DNA of 64,000 bases from an uncultured Hyphomonas sp. (lineage in GTDB: Bacteria; Pseudomonadota; Alphaproteobacteria; Caulobacterales; Hyphomonadaceae): the NCBI RefSeq assembly GCF_963678195.1, contig NZ_OY782759.1:930001-994000 (forward strand). The letters are read 5' to 3'. The notes under the pieces were generated by a model. That model was not told where the DNA came from. It was given only the letters and a program-made list of their open reading frames with translations, and searched no databases. A program made the translations under genes and the position numbers. Positions 16,449 to 25,287 of the stretch are shown here, piece after piece (positions within the stretch are counted from its first letter, which is position 1; each line of letters opens with the position of its first letter).

Positions 16449-17555
16449 ATGAAAACCCGCGCCGCTGTTGCCTTCGAAGCCAAGAAACCGCTCGAAATCG
16501 TCGAACTTGACCTGGAAGGCCCGAAGGCCGGCGAAGTTCTGGTCGAGATCATGGCCACGGGCATCTGCCACACAGACGCCTACACGCTGGACGGGCTGGA
16601 CTCAGAAGGCATCTTCCCGAGCGTCCTCGGCCATGAAGGCGCAGGCATCGTGCGCGAGGTCGGCGCAGGCGTGACCAGCGTGAAGCCGGGCGACCACGTC
16701 ATCCCGCTCTACACGCCGGAATGCCGCCAGTGCAAAAGCTGCCTCTCGGGCAAGACCAACCTCTGCACCGCGATCCGCGCCACTCAAGGAAAAGGCCTGA
16801 TGCCGGACGGCACGAGCCGCTTCTCCTACAAGGGCCAGACGATCTATCACTACATGGGCTGCTCGACCTTCTCGAACTTTACCGTCCTGCCGGAAATCGC
16901 GGTCGCGAAAATCCGCACCGACGCGCCTTTCGACAAGGCCTGCTATGTCGGCTGCGGCGTGACGACCGGCGTCGGCGCCGTCACCAACACGGCCAAGGTT
17001 CAGGTCGGCGACAATGTCGTCGTGTTCGGCCTCGGCGGCATCGGCCTCAACGTGCTGCAGGGCGCGAAGATGGCAGGCGCTGACAAGATCATCGGCGTGG
17101 ATATCAACGACTCCAAGAAGGAGTGGGGCGAGAAATTCGGCATGACGCATTTCGTCAATCCGAAGAACACCAAGGACGTCGTCGCCCACCTCGTGGAGCT
17201 GACCGATGGCGGGGCGGATTATTCCTTCGACTGTACCGGCAACACGGATGTGATGCGCCAGGCGCTGGAATGCTGCCATCGCGGCTGGGGCACCTCGATC
17301 ATCATCGGCGTGGCCGAAGCCGGCAAGGAAATCAGCACACGGCCGTTCCAGCTGGTGACGGGCCGCAACTGGCGCGGCACGGCCTTCGGCGGTGCCAAGG
17401 GCCGCACGGACGTGCCGAAGATCGTCGACTGGTACATGAACGGCAAGATCCAGATCGACCCGATGATCACGCACGTCATGAAGCTCGACAAGATCAACGA
17501 CGCCTTCGACCTGATGCATTCGGGCGAGAGCATCCGCTCTGTGGTGGTTTATTGA
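16449..17555 (+). CDS. adhC: S-(hydroxymethyl)glutathione dehydrogenase / class III alcohol dehydrogenase
   Basis: 368 residues, zinc-dependent. It oxidises S-hydroxymethylglutathione, formed from formaldehyde and glutathione, to S-formylglutathione with NAD+. Catalytic zinc site: [12 protein letters not shown] and the GHEGAGIV histidine; structural zinc cysteines in [17 protein letters not shown]; nucleotide fold at [16 protein letters not shown]. Class III character is shown by the overall pattern [22 protein letters not shown]. The product is used by S-formylglutathione hydrolase encoded at 21927-22772, so the two-step pathway is complete in the window. The thioredoxin gene overlaps its stop codon. 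Confidence 0.95.
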   Translation: MKTRAAVAFEAKKPLEIVELDLEGPKAGEVLVEIMATGICHTDAYTLDGLDSEGIFPSVLGHEGAGIVREVGAGVTSVKPGDHVIPLYTPECRQCKSCLSGKTNLCTAIRATQGKGLMPDGTSRFSYKGQTIYHYMGCSTFSNFTVLPEIAVAKIRTDAPFDKACYVGCGVTTGVGAVTNTAKVQVGDNVVVFGLGGIGLNVLQGAKMAGADKIIGVDINDSKKEWGEKFGMTHFVNPKNTKDVVAHLVELTDGGADYSFDCTGNTDVMRQALECCHRGWGTSIIIGVAEAGKEISTRPFQLVTGRNWRGTAFGGAKGRTDVPKIVDWYMNGKIQIDPMITHVMKLDKINDAFDLMHSGESIRSVVVY

Positions 17556-18052
17556 TGCCGGTGCGCGGCATGCGGCATTTCCTCGGCGCCGCGGCGCTGG
17601 GGCTCACCATGTTCTCGGCAGGGGGCTTTGCGCAGGCGGAAACTGCGCCAGAGGCGAAGCTCTACCTGTCTGACACCTACAACGAGACCGCCGACCCGGC
17701 GGCAGATGTCCGGCAGGCGGTCCAGGAGGCCGACGGCCGCCGAATCCTGCTGGAGGTCGGCGGGGAATGGTGCGTCTGGTGCAAGATCCTCGACAAGTAT
17801 CTGGCAGACAATGCCGATATCCGCGACGCTTTCGGCGAGAGCTTCATGATCGTGAAGGTCAATTTCAGCCGCGAGCATCCGAACACGGAATTCCTGGGCG
17901 CCTTTCCGAAAGCCGAGGGTTACCCGCATTTCTATGTGCTGGACACCGATGGCAGCTTCCTTGCCTCGCAAGGCACGGCCGAGCTGGAAGAGGGCAAGGG
18001 CTACAATCGCGCGCGTATGCTGGAATTCGCAAAGCGCTGGCGCAAAGACTGA
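17555..18052 (+). CDS. Periplasmic thioredoxin-family protein
   Basis: 165 residues beginning at ATG 17555, which shares one base with the stop of adhC (TGATG), implying translational coupling. A second Met at 17570 is an alternative. A signal peptide (about 1-29, ending GGFAQA) is followed by a thioredoxin fold with the redox motif GGEWCVWCKIL, and the cis-Pro region appears as GYPHFYVLD. It should act on disulfides in the periplasm, similar to DUF255/thioredoxin_7 proteins (family choice tentative). Coupling to a glutathione-dependent enzyme is notable because the two act in different compartments. Confidence 0.87.
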   Translation: MPVRGMRHFLGAAALGLTMFSAGGFAQAETAPEAKLYLSDTYNETADPAADVRQAVQEADGRRILLEVGGEWCVWCKILDKYLADNADIRDAFGESFMIVKVNFSREHPNTEFLGAFPKAEGYPHFYVLDTDGSFLASQGTAELEEGKGYNRARMLEFAKRWRKD

Positions 18053-18126
18053 ACTGACCCTGACAATCGCAGGATTTGTGCCTCCGCATGTGAGGCGAAC
18101 CGACATCTGAGAAGGAGTGAATCCGG

Positions 18127-18657
18127 ATGGGCATCGTAAAACGCAATCTCGATATCTGCCGCACACGGCTGGTGACCCTGCAGAACATTCTCGGCCGGGC
18201 AGAGGCGGAGCTGTTTCCGGACGATCCGGAAAAGAAAGCGCTGCTTGAGGCGCGGCTGGCCGACGACATGCTGCCGCTGCCGTATCAGGTCTGGTTCAGC
18301 TGCCGCCAGGCGGAGCTGCTGCTGAGCAAGCTGAACGACACGCCGATGAAGGAGTTCGAAAGCGACAAGGCGAGCTTTGCCGACCTGAAGGCTCTGGTCG
18401 CCGAAACGATCTCGCGGATTGCGGCACAGACCGACACGAAAGAGGATTTCGCCGTCGGTGAGACGGTGCTGGAGCTTCCGGGCTTTCCGACGGTCTCTCT
18501 TTCCGGGCAGGATTATATCGAGGAGTGGCTGATACCGAACTTCTACTTTCACCTCGTCACCGCCTACGACATCCTGCGGGCAGAGGGGCTGGCGCTCGGC
18601 AAGGCGGACTATATGAACCACCTTCTGCCACTGCTGGCGGGCGGCGCCGACAGCTGA
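18127..18657 (+). CDS. DUF1993 family protein (DinB/YfiT-like helical bundle)
   Basis: 176 residues, mostly helical, no signal peptide. The pattern DDMLPLPYQVWFSCRQAEL, the central SFADLKALVAETISRIA and the late NFYFHLVTAYDILRAEG (with the conserved His) match the DUF1993 four-helix bundle related to DinB metalloproteins. These have no established reaction; thiol or small-molecule transfer has been suggested for the superfamily. An AGAAGGAG site precedes ATG 18127. Confidence 0.75.
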   Translation: MGIVKRNLDICRTRLVTLQNILGRAEAELFPDDPEKKALLEARLADDMLPLPYQVWFSCRQAELLLSKLNDTPMKEFESDKASFADLKALVAETISRIAAQTDTKEDFAVGETVLELPGFPTVSLSGQDYIEEWLIPNFYFHLVTAYDILRAEGLALGKADYMNHLLPLLAGGADS

Positions 18658-18786
18658 TGGCGAAAGCCTGATCACAAATACCTGTCCGGAAATCCCGTGG
18701 CTGACGCAGCGGGAAGCCGGAAGGCCTCTGGCGCTGGTGGGGCGGCTGAGGCACTAATTCCCAATCCATCAGGAGGAAAAACACTT

Positions 18787-19164
18787 ATGTTCAGTCACGT
18801 TATGGTCGGCACCAACGACCTTGAAAAAGCCAAGACGTTTTACGACGCCACGTTCAAGGCGCTGGGTGGCCGTGAGGCGATCACCGATCCGAAAGGCCGT
18901 CTGATCTATCTGCACAATGGCGGCACCTTCCTGGTGACCCCGCCGATCGACGGCAAAGAAGCCACGCACGCCAATGGCGGCACGATCGGTTTTGCGGCCG
19001 AGAATCCGGAGCAGGCAGATGCCTGGCACGCGGCCGGCGCAGCGGCTGGCGGCACGCCGATTGAGGATGCGCCCGGCTGGCGCGAAGGCGGCGGCATGAA
19101 GATGTATCTCGCTTATCTGCGCGATCCGGACGGCAACAAAATCTGCGCGATGTGCCGCGGATAA
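18787..19164 (+). CDS. VOC superfamily (glyoxalase/bleomycin-resistance fold) protein
   Basis: 125 residues from ATG 18787, preceded by AGGAGG. A single pair of beta-alpha-beta-beta-beta units: FSHVMVGTNDLEKAKTFYDA gives the first metal-ligand His (His4), and the closing YLAYLRDPDGNKICA carries the family's DPDGN turn. It probably acts as a dimer on a small substrate, possibly a glutathione adduct given the neighbours (inference). A terminator follows directly. Confidence 0.9.
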   Translation: MFSHVMVGTNDLEKAKTFYDATFKALGGREAITDPKGRLIYLHNGGTFLVTPPIDGKEATHANGGTIGFAAENPEQADAWHAAGAAAGGTPIEDAPGWREGGGMKMYLAYLRDPDGNKICAMCRG

Positions 19165-19179
19165 AGGCAAAACGGCAAG

Positions 19180-19209
19180 CCGCCCCTTCCAAATCGGAAG
19201 GGGCGGTTT
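19180..19209 (+). terminator. Rho-independent terminator after the VOC gene
   Basis: An 11-bp perfect stem CCGCCCCTTCC / GGAAGGGGCGG with loop AAATC, followed by TTTC. It lies 15 bases after the VOC stop codon and ends that transcript. Confidence 0.85.
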
Positions 19210-19294
19210 CGCATTGGGGCGACCTTATGTAACCTGCCCGCAAGCAACAGCTGCAAACGGCCCGGAACCGGGCTGCAGGAAGGGTAGGCCGCCC

Positions 19295-19612
19295 ATGACC
19301 GAATTCACGCATTTTACCTTGCTCGCCGATGGCGAAGTGTTCTCGCCGAACCTGGATTTCGAGACCGAACGCGGGCGATACATCATGGCCATGAAGGTCT
19401 GGGCGAAGGACGCCGAGGAGGCTGCCGACATGATCGTCGCCATCGGCGAAAGGCTGGGCTTCCGGCCGGATGGCGAGCTGCAGGTCTTCATGACGGAGCC
19501 GGACGAGCCCGCCGACGACCAGCCTTTCGGTTATGACATTCAGTTCACGTCCTATTCAGAGGACGAGGAAAACGAAGCGGGTGAGGAAGAACGCCCGAAA
19601 TGGATCCACTGA
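19295..19612 (+). CDS. Conserved acidic protein of unknown function
   Basis: 105 residues from ATG 19295, downstream of AGGAAGGGTAGG. It begins with short predicted strands (EFTHFTLLADGEV), has a helix KDAEEAADMIVAIGERLGF and ends in a very acidic tail (YSEDEENEAGEEE). The fold could be a small alpha-beta domain. No signal peptide or cysteine. The RidA-like lipoprotein gene follows after 17 bases, so the pair is likely co-transcribed. I do not recognise the family. Confidence 0.75.
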   Translation: MTEFTHFTLLADGEVFSPNLDFETERGRYIMAMKVWAKDAEEAADMIVAIGERLGFRPDGELQVFMTEPDEPADDQPFGYDIQFTSYSEDEENEAGEEERPKWIH

Positions 19613-19629
19613 GAACAGGAAAGACTTGC

Positions 19630-20121
19630 ATGAAACCCATGTTCAGGACGGGCGGCCTTGCCGCGCTGGCAGCTGCCATGATGACCCTTGGCGGCTGTGT
19701 GATCGCCGATGTCGAAGGTGTCGATGTGACCTCGACGCCGGAGATCGAACATTTCACCGGCGTGGCGAAGGCCGGCATGGACCTGCCTTTCTCCAAGGCT
19801 GTTCGCGTGGACAACACGATCTATCTGTCGGGTGAACTGGGCATCGACCCGGCAACCAACGAACTGGCGCCGGGCGGCGCCGGGCCGGAAACGACACAGA
19901 TCTTCGAGAATATCGCGCGCACACTGGCTGAGTTCGATGCCGACCTGTCGGATGTCGTGAAGTGCCAGGTCTTCCTGGGCGACATGGCGGACTTCGGCGA
20001 AATGAACGCGGCCTATGCCGCGGCGCTGCCGAGCCCGAAACCGACGCGCTCCACCTTTGGCGCAAACGGGCTCGCCCTCGGCGCAGCGCTTGAGATCGAG
20101 TGTATGGCGATCAAACAGTAA
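19630..20121 (+). CDS. RidA (YjgF/UK114) family lipoprotein
   Basis: 163 residues from ATG 19630. The N-terminus is a lipoprotein signal, MTLGGC with Cys24, followed by a RidA domain: KAVRVDNTIYLSGELGIDP, the helix ENIARTLAEFDADLSDVVKC and the end PTRSTFGANGLALGAALEIECMA. The substrate-binding Arg of RidA is kept in PTRST. Cytosolic RidA hydrolyses reactive enamines and imines made by PLP enzymes. A lipid-anchored, exported version is uncommon, and its substrate in the periplasm is unknown. Confidence 0.87.
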   Translation: MKPMFRTGGLAALAAAMMTLGGCVIADVEGVDVTSTPEIEHFTGVAKAGMDLPFSKAVRVDNTIYLSGELGIDPATNELAPGGAGPETTQIFENIARTLAEFDADLSDVVKCQVFLGDMADFGEMNAAYAAALPSPKPTRSTFGANGLALGAALEIECMAIKQ

Positions 20122-20176
20122 TTGCCTGTGCGGCCCGGTGGGATGTGTCCTGCCGGGCCATGACAGGCCGGGTGGC

Positions 20177-20551
20177 CTATTTGCGGTAGGGCGTCACCGG
20201 CAGGTTCGCCGCTGTCCAGGCCATCATGCCGCCGCGCACATTGCTGACATCGGTGAAGCCCGCGCCAGCCAGCAGCTTCGCCGCCCGGCCGGAGCGCATG
20301 CCGGAACGGCAGATCAGCGCCACTGGCGCGGAGGCGTCTTCCTTCAGGAAGCCATAGATCTTGTCGGCCATGCGCGGATCGCCGAGGGTGACGGTGCGGG
20401 CGCCTTTCGGGATGCCGCCCAGCCACTCGCCTTCGGTGCGCACATCAATGAGGACCAGCTGCTTCTTGCGCAGGCGGGCATTGGCTTCTGCCGGGTCAAT
20501 CTGGGGAATGGCGGGCTTGCCGCCGCCGAACAGCTTGTCGAAGAACCCCAT
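20177..20551 (-). CDS. Rhodanese-like sulfurtransferase domain protein
   Basis: 124 residues. One rhodanese domain with the persulfide cysteine in the loop LICRSGMRSGRAA (about Cys82). The loop is six residues like the single-domain GlpE/PspE type. The N-terminal MGFFDKLFGGGK is short and amphipathic and could touch the membrane, but no true signal peptide is present. It could carry sulfane sulfur to thiols. It lies among glutathione-linked genes. Convergent with the RidA lipoprotein. Confidence 0.9.
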   Translation of the reverse strand: MGFFDKLFGGGKPAIPQIDPAEANARLRKKQLVLIDVRTEGEWLGGIPKGARTVTLGDPRMADKIYGFLKEDASAPVALICRSGMRSGRAAKLLAGAGFTDVSNVRGGMMAWTAANLPVTPYRK

Positions 20552-20673
20552 GGCGTGCGCCTTTCTGCCAGAACAACACCCGATTTAGCACCGGGTCCGT
20601 ACTGGCCATAGATGCGGCGCCTGCGACAGAAGCGGCGGCGCGGTCAGGCCAGCTCGTTTCAGGCCAGCCCGTT

Positions 20674-21765
20674 TCAGGCGAGGACGAGACGGCAATCCTT
20701 GCGGGCAAGCCGGGCGGGCAGCTCGAAGCTCCGCAGGGCGCTGCCGCCAATCGAGGACAGAAGCTTGTCGGCGCGGGCTTTGGCATCGGCATCCATGGCC
20801 TCATACGCATCCAGCGCGGCCTGCAGCCGCCAGAGCGGGAAGCTGCGCGCCGCTGCCGGGCCGGCATGGTCTTCAATGGTGACGATGATCTCGCCAAAGG
20901 CACGCGGCACCGGCGTGCCGGACGATGCGTCAGCGGCCCAGCCTGCAAACAACTCGTTCGTTGCCGTCAGCGCCGGCAGCTGTTCGCGCATCTGGCGCTG
21001 CAGGATCGGCAGCAGGGTTTCCGGGATCGTATCATCGGCGGCGAGGTCGCCTGTGCCGGCTTCTCCAGTATGGGTCCGTTCCACCCATTCGGCCACGGCG
21101 GGCGCGAGCAGCTTCATCAGCTCGCCGGATTTCGGGTCGCGGTAGAGGTGGGCATAGAGCGGGCCGATCAGGGAGAAGTCGGCGAGGCAAGGCCGCTCGC
21201 CCAGCAGGAAGGGGTGCGCGTCCAAATGGCGGGAGAATTCGCCGAGAAAGGCCTCATAGCTCCGCTCGATGCCGGGAATGGTTTCCGGATGGACACCCAG
21301 AATGGGCAGGGCGCCCTTGAAGCGCTGGCCGTTCTTCTTGCCGATCTCATACTGTTCCGGCCGGCTGAGCTGCGGCGCGGAGAGGGCGCCGAATTCGGAA
21401 TAGGCCCAGTCCTCATTATAGGTCCAGCGATAGTGCATGGCCGGCAGGGTGAGCCATTCGTCGCCATAGAGCTGCAGCAGCAGGGCAACGAAACGCTGCA
21501 GCGGCGTGTCGGGTAGGACAGGCGGCTGGCGATGTTCCGCCGCCTCGACCTGTTCGATGATGTCGGCGGTGTCCTGCACGATACTGCCGTCCGGCATCTT
21601 CATGACCGGGATCACGGGCCAGCCGACATTCGGCAGGATGATGTCGCGGTAGACCTGCTGCGTGGCGACCTGTTCCTCGAAGTCCGCCCCGCGCCAGCGC
21701 AGATAGGCGCGCGCCTTGCCGGTGAAATAACTGACCTCAGCGCCGTAGAGCGTGTAATCCGGCAT
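20674..21765 (-). CDS. Glutathione S-transferase-like protein with long C-terminal extension
   Basis: 363 residues from ATG 21765 (MPDYTLYGAEVSYFTGKARA); typical GSTs have about 220. Residues 1-80 form a thioredoxin-like G-site half (VIPVMKMPDGSIVQDTADIIEQVE), and about 100-215 the helical half with HPFLLGERPCLADFSLIGPLYAHL. The last about 140 residues are helical and resemble the extra region in the 'GST N-terminal domain-containing' proteins common in Alphaproteobacteria. No catalytic Ser or Tyr is certain. It ends in a hydrophobic KDCRLVLA. Confidence 0.85.
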   Translation of the reverse strand: MPDYTLYGAEVSYFTGKARAYLRWRGADFEEQVATQQVYRDIILPNVGWPVIPVMKMPDGSIVQDTADIIEQVEAAEHRQPPVLPDTPLQRFVALLLQLYGDEWLTLPAMHYRWTYNEDWAYSEFGALSAPQLSRPEQYEIGKKNGQRFKGALPILGVHPETIPGIERSYEAFLGEFSRHLDAHPFLLGERPCLADFSLIGPLYAHLYRDPKSGELMKLLAPAVAEWVERTHTGEAGTGDLAADDTIPETLLPILQRQMREQLPALTATNELFAGWAADASSGTPVPRAFGEIIVTIEDHAGPAAARSFPLWRLQAALDAYEAMDADAKARADKLLSSIGGSALRSFELPARLARKDCRLVLA

Positions 21766-21926
21766 GATGCGGTTTCCTGTCCCTTTGTCGGTAGGGTTGT
21801 GCCGTAAGACAGGCTGTGGGGGCAAGGCTGACGCGTGGGGAAGCGCAGTGCTTGACGCGGGCTCTCTAATCGTGTTGCCCGTGGAGCAGTTCACTCACTT
21901 CCAGCCACAGGACCCTGTACACGCCC

Positions 21927-22772
21927 ATGACCCAGCTTTCGACTGTCTCTTCCTGGAAATCCTTTGGTGGGAACCTTTCCGTGTACGATCATGAGTCGGA
22001 GGTGCTGGACTGCACGATGCGGTTTGCGGTCTATACCCCGCCGCAGGCGGCTGACGGGCCGGTGCCGGTGCTGTGGTATCTCTCGGGCCTGACATGCAGC
22101 TGGGCGAATGTGATGGAGAAGTCCGGGCTTCAGCGCGCCGCAGCAGAGCATGGCATCATGGTGATCGCGCCGGACACCAGCCCGCGTGGCGAAGGCGTGG
22201 CGGATGATGAGGCCTATGACCTCGGCCAGGGCGCGGGCTTTTACCTCACCGCCACACAGGCGCCCTGGGCAAAGCATTTCAGGATGGATCAGTACATCAC
22301 CGATGAGCTGCCGAAACTGGTCACGGCAGAGATCAAAAATGCCGACATGGGAAAACAGGGGATCTTCGGCCACTCCATGGGCGGGCACGGGGCGATCACC
22401 CTGCATCTGAAGCATCCGGAGACCTACAAGACCTGTTCGGCCTTCAGCCCGATTACCAGCCCGGCGCAGGTGCCGTGGGGCCAGAAGGCGTTCGAGGCCT
22501 ATCTCGGCCCGGTCTCGGTCGCGTGGGAACAGTACGACTCAACCGAACTGGTGAAGGAACGCCAGAGCCGCGCGCGCATTCTGGTTGATACCGGCACGGC
22601 AGACACCTTCCTGGAAAAGGAACTGAAGCCGGAAATCTTCATTGATGCCTGCATGGCCAATGGCCAGGCGCTCGATTACCGGATGCGCGAAGGCTATGGC
22701 CATGATTACTATTTCATCGCCACCTTCATGGACGAGCATATCGCCCACCATGCGGCAGGCCTGAAAGGCTGA
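21927..22772 (+). CDS. fghA: S-formylglutathione hydrolase
   Basis: 281 residues, esterase D family alpha/beta hydrolase. It splits S-formylglutathione into formate and glutathione, the step after the dehydrogenase encoded at 16449-17555. The nucleophile is Ser150 in FGHSMGGHGA; the acid lies in DTGTADTF and the histidine in EGYGHDYYF. The conserved YLSGLTCSWANVMEKSG segment fits FrmB/FghA exactly. Divergent from the GST-like gene, 161 bp apart. Confidence 0.95.
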   Translation: MTQLSTVSSWKSFGGNLSVYDHESEVLDCTMRFAVYTPPQAADGPVPVLWYLSGLTCSWANVMEKSGLQRAAAEHGIMVIAPDTSPRGEGVADDEAYDLGQGAGFYLTATQAPWAKHFRMDQYITDELPKLVTAEIKNADMGKQGIFGHSMGGHGAITLHLKHPETYKTCSAFSPITSPAQVPWGQKAFEAYLGPVSVAWEQYDSTELVKERQSRARILVDTGTADTFLEKELKPEIFIDACMANGQALDYRMREGYGHDYYFIATFMDEHIAHHAAGLKG

Positions 22773-22916
22773 TTTTCAGGGTATCCGGGAAAGCGTTCGC
22801 AGGCCCCGCCGGGTAAGCGGGGATCATGCGCAGCCGATTCCCTGGTGCCCTGCATGCACCCGGCCTTGCATGACTGCCTGAGCGGGGACGCCCTGGCACC
22901 TGCGAATTCCTACGCG

Positions 22917-24266
22917 CTACACCGCCTTGGCATGGCGCGCTTCGACCGGTTTGAACCGGCCATCAAAACTCTGGGCGACCGTGCGCAGCAGAAGCCGCGA
23001 TTCCTTCGGCACGCTGACGATATTGCCGTCGATCCGGCACAGACCAGCCGACTGGAGGAAGCGGGCTGTCTCCATGGCGTCTTCCAGAGCCCCCGGTGCC
23101 GCGCCCATCTCGCGGCATATTGCGTCCACATCCACCCAGAGCTGACACATGAGTTTCTCGATTGCGCGGCCGCGCAGCCGGTCTTCATCGGTCAGCTCAA
23201 TGCCGCGCTCTGACGGCAGGCGCCTGTCTTCGATGGCAGCGGCCCAGGCCGTGCGCGCCTTGAAGTTCTGCACATAGCCCTGCCGGAACTGCGAAATCGA
23301 GGTCGAGCCGATGCCGATCAGGGTCTCGCACGGATCGTCCGTATAGCCCTGGAAATTCCGGTGCAGCGTGCCGGCCCGGGCAGCGCGGGTCAGCGGATCG
23401 TCCGGCGCGGCGAAATGGTCAAGGCCGATGGCATGGAACCCGGCACCGGTCAGCGCGGCGGCGCCAGCCTCTGCCTGACGGAAACGTTCCTCAAGGCCGG
23501 GCAGGGCGGATTCGTCGATGGCGGACTGGTGCTTGGCGAACCAGGGCACATGCGCATAGCCGAAGAAGGAGACGCGCGCGGCGCCCATCTCGGCGGCGAA
23601 GTGGGCGGCCTCGACCACGTCTTCCACCGTCTGGAAGGGCAGGCCGTACATCAGGTCCATGTTGATGGCGTGGATGCCGACGGCGCGCAGGCGCTCGATG
23701 CCGTCCACAAGCAGGTCTTTCGGCTGGATGCGGCCGACAGCTTCCTGCACTTTCGGGGCAAGGGTCTGTACGCCGAAGCTGACGCGGCTGACGCCTGCCT
23801 CGGCCATGGCTTTGATGAAGTCTGGCGTCAGGGTGCGCGGGTCGACTTCGACGGCGATTTCCATGTCGGGCTGTGAGCCGAAGGCCTCTTTGGCGTGCGT
23901 TACGAGCGCCTTGAAGTCTTCCGCGGACAGGGCGTTCGGTGACCCGCCGCCAAAGTGCAGGTGCGCCATGCCGGCATGCGGCCCCAGCGCCGCGGCCCAG
24001 ACGTCGATCTCTTTATGCAGCGTTTCCAGATAGGTGCCGATCCGGCGGTAACCATTCGGCACGCTGGTGGCACAGCCGCAATAGAAGCAGAGCTTCTCGC
24101 AGAAGGGCACATGCATATAGACGGAAATCGGCTCATCCGGCTTTACCGAAGCGGCCCAGACACGGGCTGCATCTTCGGCGATGCGCGGGGTGAAATCCGC
24201 TGCCGTGGGGTAACTCGTATAGCGCGGAACCGGCCGCGTCGCGAAGGTTTTCCATGCCTGTTTCAT
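22917..24266 (-). CDS. hemN: Oxygen-independent coproporphyrinogen III oxidase
   Basis: 449 residues from ATG 24266 (MKQAWKTFATRPVPRYTSYP). A radical-SAM enzyme that decarboxylates coproporphyrinogen III to protoporphyrinogen IX without oxygen. The [4Fe-4S] cysteines are Cys56, Cys60 and Cys63 in CEKLCFYCGC, where the fourth nearby Cys65 is the HemN hallmark. GGGSPNALS and EVDPRTLTPDF follow, and RPVPRYTSYPTA is the HemN N-terminal signature that separates it from HemW. The gene stands alone. I looked for an FNR box upstream and saw none. Confidence 0.95.
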   Translation of the reverse strand: MKQAWKTFATRPVPRYTSYPTAADFTPRIAEDAARVWAASVKPDEPISVYMHVPFCEKLCFYCGCATSVPNGYRRIGTYLETLHKEIDVWAAALGPHAGMAHLHFGGGSPNALSAEDFKALVTHAKEAFGSQPDMEIAVEVDPRTLTPDFIKAMAEAGVSRVSFGVQTLAPKVQEAVGRIQPKDLLVDGIERLRAVGIHAINMDLMYGLPFQTVEDVVEAAHFAAEMGAARVSFFGYAHVPWFAKHQSAIDESALPGLEERFRQAEAGAAALTGAGFHAIGLDHFAAPDDPLTRAARAGTLHRNFQGYTDDPCETLIGIGSTSISQFRQGYVQNFKARTAWAAAIEDRRLPSERGIELTDEDRLRGRAIEKLMCQLWVDVDAICREMGAAPGALEDAMETARFLQSAGLCRIDGNIVSVPKESRLLLRTVAQSFDGRFKPVEARHAKAV

Positions 24267-24384
24267 GGCCCGCGTCTTAGCAGCGTTGAAACGCTGCTGG
24301 ATTACGCAGAATCCCGTACGCAAGGGGCGCCTCGACGCCGCACCCGGTCAGGCGTAGGGTCTGCGCAGAAAGAGGAGAGAAATC

Positions 24385-24909
24385 ATGATCCGTTCCGCCG
24401 CCTGCGCTGCCGCCCTGTTAACCCTTGCGATGCCTGCGCTGGCCGGGCCGGAGGCGTTCCAGCCGGGCACCGTGGTGCCGGATTATGGCAAGGTCGCGAT
24501 GATCGAGGGGGCGGAGCTGCCGGCCGATACGGTGATGAAAGTCGCCTTCGACATCGGAAAGGCGGGGCCGGCTGATGCCATCAGCCGCAGTCTTGAGACA
24601 CCGGCCCGGTTCCTGAACATGCATGCCGCCGCAGGCGTTGACCCGGAGAATCTGCATGTTGCGCTGATCGTGCATGGCGCGGCGAGTGCGGACCTGCTGA
24701 CGGATGAAGCCCGCGGCGCGCCCAATCCGAATGCCGGCCTGATTGCGGAACTGCTGGCCGCGGGGGCGACCATTGAGCTCTGCGGGCAGACCGCCGCCAT
24801 GCGGGACATCACCCAGGCAGACCTGTTGCCGGGCGTGACCATCGGTCTGTCAGCGATGTCCACGCATGCCCTGCTGCAGCAGGAAGGCTACACGCTGAAC
24901 CCGTTCTGA
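24385..24909 (+). CDS. Exported DsrE/DsrF-like protein
   Basis: 174 residues. A signal peptide (about 1-20, ending PALAG) sends it to the periplasm. The mature protein fits the DsrE fold: KVAFDIGKAG strand-loop, HVALIVHGAASADLL, NPNAGLIAELLAAGATIELCGQTAAMRDI with a conserved Cys, and the final AMSTHALLQQEGYTLNPF. DsrE-like proteins bind or relay sulfur through such a cysteine. A gene of the same broad type, rhodanese, lies 4 kb upstream. AGAGGAGAG precedes ATG 24385. Confidence 0.85.
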   Translation: MIRSAACAAALLTLAMPALAGPEAFQPGTVVPDYGKVAMIEGAELPADTVMKVAFDIGKAGPADAISRSLETPARFLNMHAAAGVDPENLHVALIVHGAASADLLTDEARGAPNPNAGLIAELLAAGATIELCGQTAAMRDITQADLLPGVTIGLSAMSTHALLQQEGYTLNPF

Positions 24910-24912
24910 GGT

Positions 24913-25281
24913 TCAGCCCATCGCTTCGGCGAGCAGCCAGATGCCTTCACGCTCCGCCTGCCGGCGTTCGACCAGAAGGCGGGCGACCTGGTGGTCATCG
25001 TCGAAGACATTGCCGGTGAGACTGTCGAGCAGGGCCTTGGCGAGATTGTCGAGGTCCATCCAGGGCGGGTCGCCGGTATATTCCATCATGATGTGGACGG
25101 AATAATCGCCATAGCCGGGCCGTAGCGGCGGGAATTCCTTGCGGAAGAATTCCTTCAGCAGCGTCTTGTAATATTTCGTCTGCGTCGTGAGGCCCGTGCA
25201 ACGCACTTCCAGCGCGCCATCCTCCGTGATGCGCGCCTGAACCTTGCCGGATTTTACCCATTGGGGAGGCGTGTCCGACAT
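24913..25281 (-). CDS. RusA-family Holliday-junction resolvase-like protein
   Basis: 122 residues. RusA dimers cut four-way DNA junctions. Active-site acids and the lysine are recognisable in PWMDLDNLAKALLDSLTGNV and the next DDDHQV: Asp76, Asp78, Lys82, Asp86 and the Asp94-96 cluster. RusA genes are usually carried by prophages, yet no phage genes surround this one, and it is close in length and composition to its host neighbours. It may be a domesticated resolvase or a remnant of a past element. It overlaps nothing and ends three bases from the DsrE gene stop. Confidence 0.85.
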   Translation of the reverse strand: MSDTPPQWVKSGKVQARITEDGALEVRCTGLTTQTKYYKTLLKEFFRKEFPPLRPGYGDYSVHIMMEYTGDPPWMDLDNLAKALLDSLTGNVFDDDHQVARLLVERRQAEREGIWLLAEAMG

Positions 25282-25287
25282 AATGTC

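Noticed and set aside
17123-17554. Upstream extension of the thioredoxin gene into adhC
   Set aside because: The in-frame upstream part is the shifted frame of adhC; the signal peptide begins at 17555.
24267-24384. FNR-type site between hemN and the DsrE-like gene
   Set aside because: No TTGAT-N4-ATCAA pattern could be found; oxygen control is expected from the enzyme but not visible.
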